DNA of 6,626 nucleotides, from assembly GCA_015484985.1 (NCBI GenBank), contig WFUL01000255.1, positions 1-6,626 on the forward strand, written 5' to 3'. The notes beneath the pieces were generated by a model. The model saw only the letters and a program-made list of their open reading frames with translations. It searched no databases and was not told the DNA's origin. Both the position numbers and the translations under genes were made by a program. Origin of the DNA: Anaerolineales bacterium. GTDB lineage: Bacteria; Chloroflexota; Anaerolineae; Anaerolineales; DRMV01. Shown here one piece after another: positions 5,730-6,626 of the stretch. Every line of letters starts with the position of its first letter. Positions within the stretch are counted from its first letter, which is position 1.

Positions 5730-6626
5730 CTATGTGTATGTGTCTTTTTTGCGGCTTTCCGCCGCGTGCGCGTGGGCGTCCAGCCCTTCGGCCCGGGCCA
5801 AGGTGGCGGCCGCGGCAGCCAGGTCCCGGGCGGTGGTCGGGTCCAGGGCCACCAGTCCCATCCATTTGACGAAATCCCCCACGTGCAAGCCGGAGGCAAA
5901 GCGGGCCGTGCCACCCGTGGGCAGGATGTGATTGGGTCCGGCCAGATAATCTCCCAGGACCTCAAAGGAATGTTCGCCCAGGAAGACACAGCCTGCATGG
6001 CGTACACGGCTCACCCATGCCCAGGGGTCCCGGACGGCCAGGGCCAGGTGCTCAGGCGCGTACTCATTGGCCAGTTCTAAGGCTTCTTCCAGGTCTCGGG
6101 TAAGTACAGCGCCGCTTCGTTCCCGTAAAGACACCTCCAGGATGTCCCGACGCGTCCGGGAGGGCAGTTGGTTCTCGATTTCCTGCTGGACCCGATGGAT
6201 AAGCGCGGCGGAAGGGGTGAGCAGAATGGCCGAGGCCAGGGGATCGTGTTCGGCCTGGGCCAGAAGGTCCGCGGCCACCCAATCGGCCCGCGCGGTTTCG
6301 TCGGCCACGATGACCGTCTCCGTGGGGCCGGCCAGACCGTCGATGCCCACGGTACCGAAGACCATTTTCTTGGCCAGGGTCACGAAGATGTTGCCGGGCC
6401 CTACGATTTTGTCCACGCGCGGAACGCTCTCGGTGCCGTAAGCCAGCGCGGCGATGGCCTGTGCACCGCCCACGGCATACACGGCGTCCACACCGGCAAT
6501 GGCGCACGCGGCCAGAAGCACGGGTGCGATGGGCACAGGTTCGTCCGTGTAGGCCCGGTGGGGCGGTGTGACCACGACCACCTGCTCCACACCTGCCACC
6601 CGGGCCGGAATGACGCTCATGAGCAC
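5730..6626 (-). CDS. hisD: Histidinol dehydrogenase, C-terminal part (cut by the window edge)
   Basis: HisD is a Zn-dependent cytoplasmic enzyme that performs the last two steps of histidine synthesis, oxidising L-histidinol to L-histidine with two NAD+. The 298 visible residues are the C-terminal 70% or so of a family near 430 residues; about 130 N-terminal residues lie to the right of the window. The reading frame enters at the edge with VLMSVIPARVAGV, an internal family sequence, so no start is in view. Numbering from the edge, motifs are GGAQAIAALAYGTESV (53-68), VDKIVGPGN (71-79), GPTETVIVADE (100-110), QAEHD with presumed Zn ligands Gln124 and His127, YAPEHL with catalytic Glu192 and His193, GDYLAGPNHILPT with presumed ligand Asp226, and EGLDAHAHAAESR with presumed ligand His285. 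All expected metal and catalytic residues are present, so the enzyme looks active. It stops at TAG (5730-5732), converges on the DUF456 gene and is the last gene of its unit; other his genes, if linked, lie beyond the right edge. Confidence 0.97.
   Translation of the reverse strand: MLMSVIPARVAGVEQVVVVTPPHRAYTDEPVPIAPVLLAACAIAGVDAVYAVGGAQAIAALAYGTESVPRVDKIVGPGNIFVTLAKKMVFGTVGIDGLAGPTETVIVADETARADWVAADLLAQAEHDPLASAILLTPSAALIHRVQQEIENQLPSRTRRDILEVSLRERSGAVLTRDLEEALELANEYAPEHLALAVRDPWAWVSRVRHAGCVFLGEHSFEVLGDYLAGPNHILPTGGTARFASGLHVGDFVKWMGLVALDPTTARDLAAAAATLARAEGLDAHAHAAESRKKDTYT

Overview
The window is bacterial chromosomal DNA with densely packed, GC-rich housekeeping genes and one clearly different, AT-richer gap. 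It holds four complete genes on the + strand (menD, nuoN, serS and a DUF456 membrane protein gene) and the 3' two thirds of hisD on the - strand. A menaquinone enzyme, an H+-pumping NADH dehydrogenase subunit, strong GGAGG ribosome sites and the flavour of the protein sequences suggest a respiring, possibly thermophilic, high-GC bacterium. Chloroflexota (Anaerolineae-like) is my best guess, from general resemblance only. No phage, transposon, CRISPR, tRNA or rRNA signal was seen.

Layout: 1-75 is a short leader with a TATAAT box; 76-1845 is menD. Positions 1846-2283 are a 438-base gap that codes for nothing convincing. It carries four exact copies of the 9-mer TTTTCCACA/TGTGGAAAA plus at least three one-mismatch relatives, all resembling the DnaA box TTATCCACA. 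It also has an AT-rich stretch (about 63% AT at 2141-2220) and a good promoter for nuoN. Positions 2284-3741 are nuoN, 3815-5098 serS and 5095-5616 the DUF456 gene, whose ATG overlaps the serS stop; these three probably form one transcription unit. A perfect 20-bp hairpin at 5617-5662 lies between this unit and the convergent hisD gene (5730 to the right edge) and probably terminates both.

The genes do not form one pathway. MenD makes a menaquinone precursor and NuoN is part of the complex that reduces quinone, so the two are linked through respiration. SerS (tRNA charging) and HisD (histidine synthesis) are unrelated housekeeping enzymes. The most interesting part is the menD-nuoN gap, which has the composition and box clustering of a chromosomal replication origin or another DnaA-binding locus, although dnaA and dnaN are not in the window. 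Sampled hand counts suggest that G/C skew on the + strand goes from C-rich in menD to mildly G-rich in nuoN, the direction expected across an origin; this needs a whole-genome skew plot.
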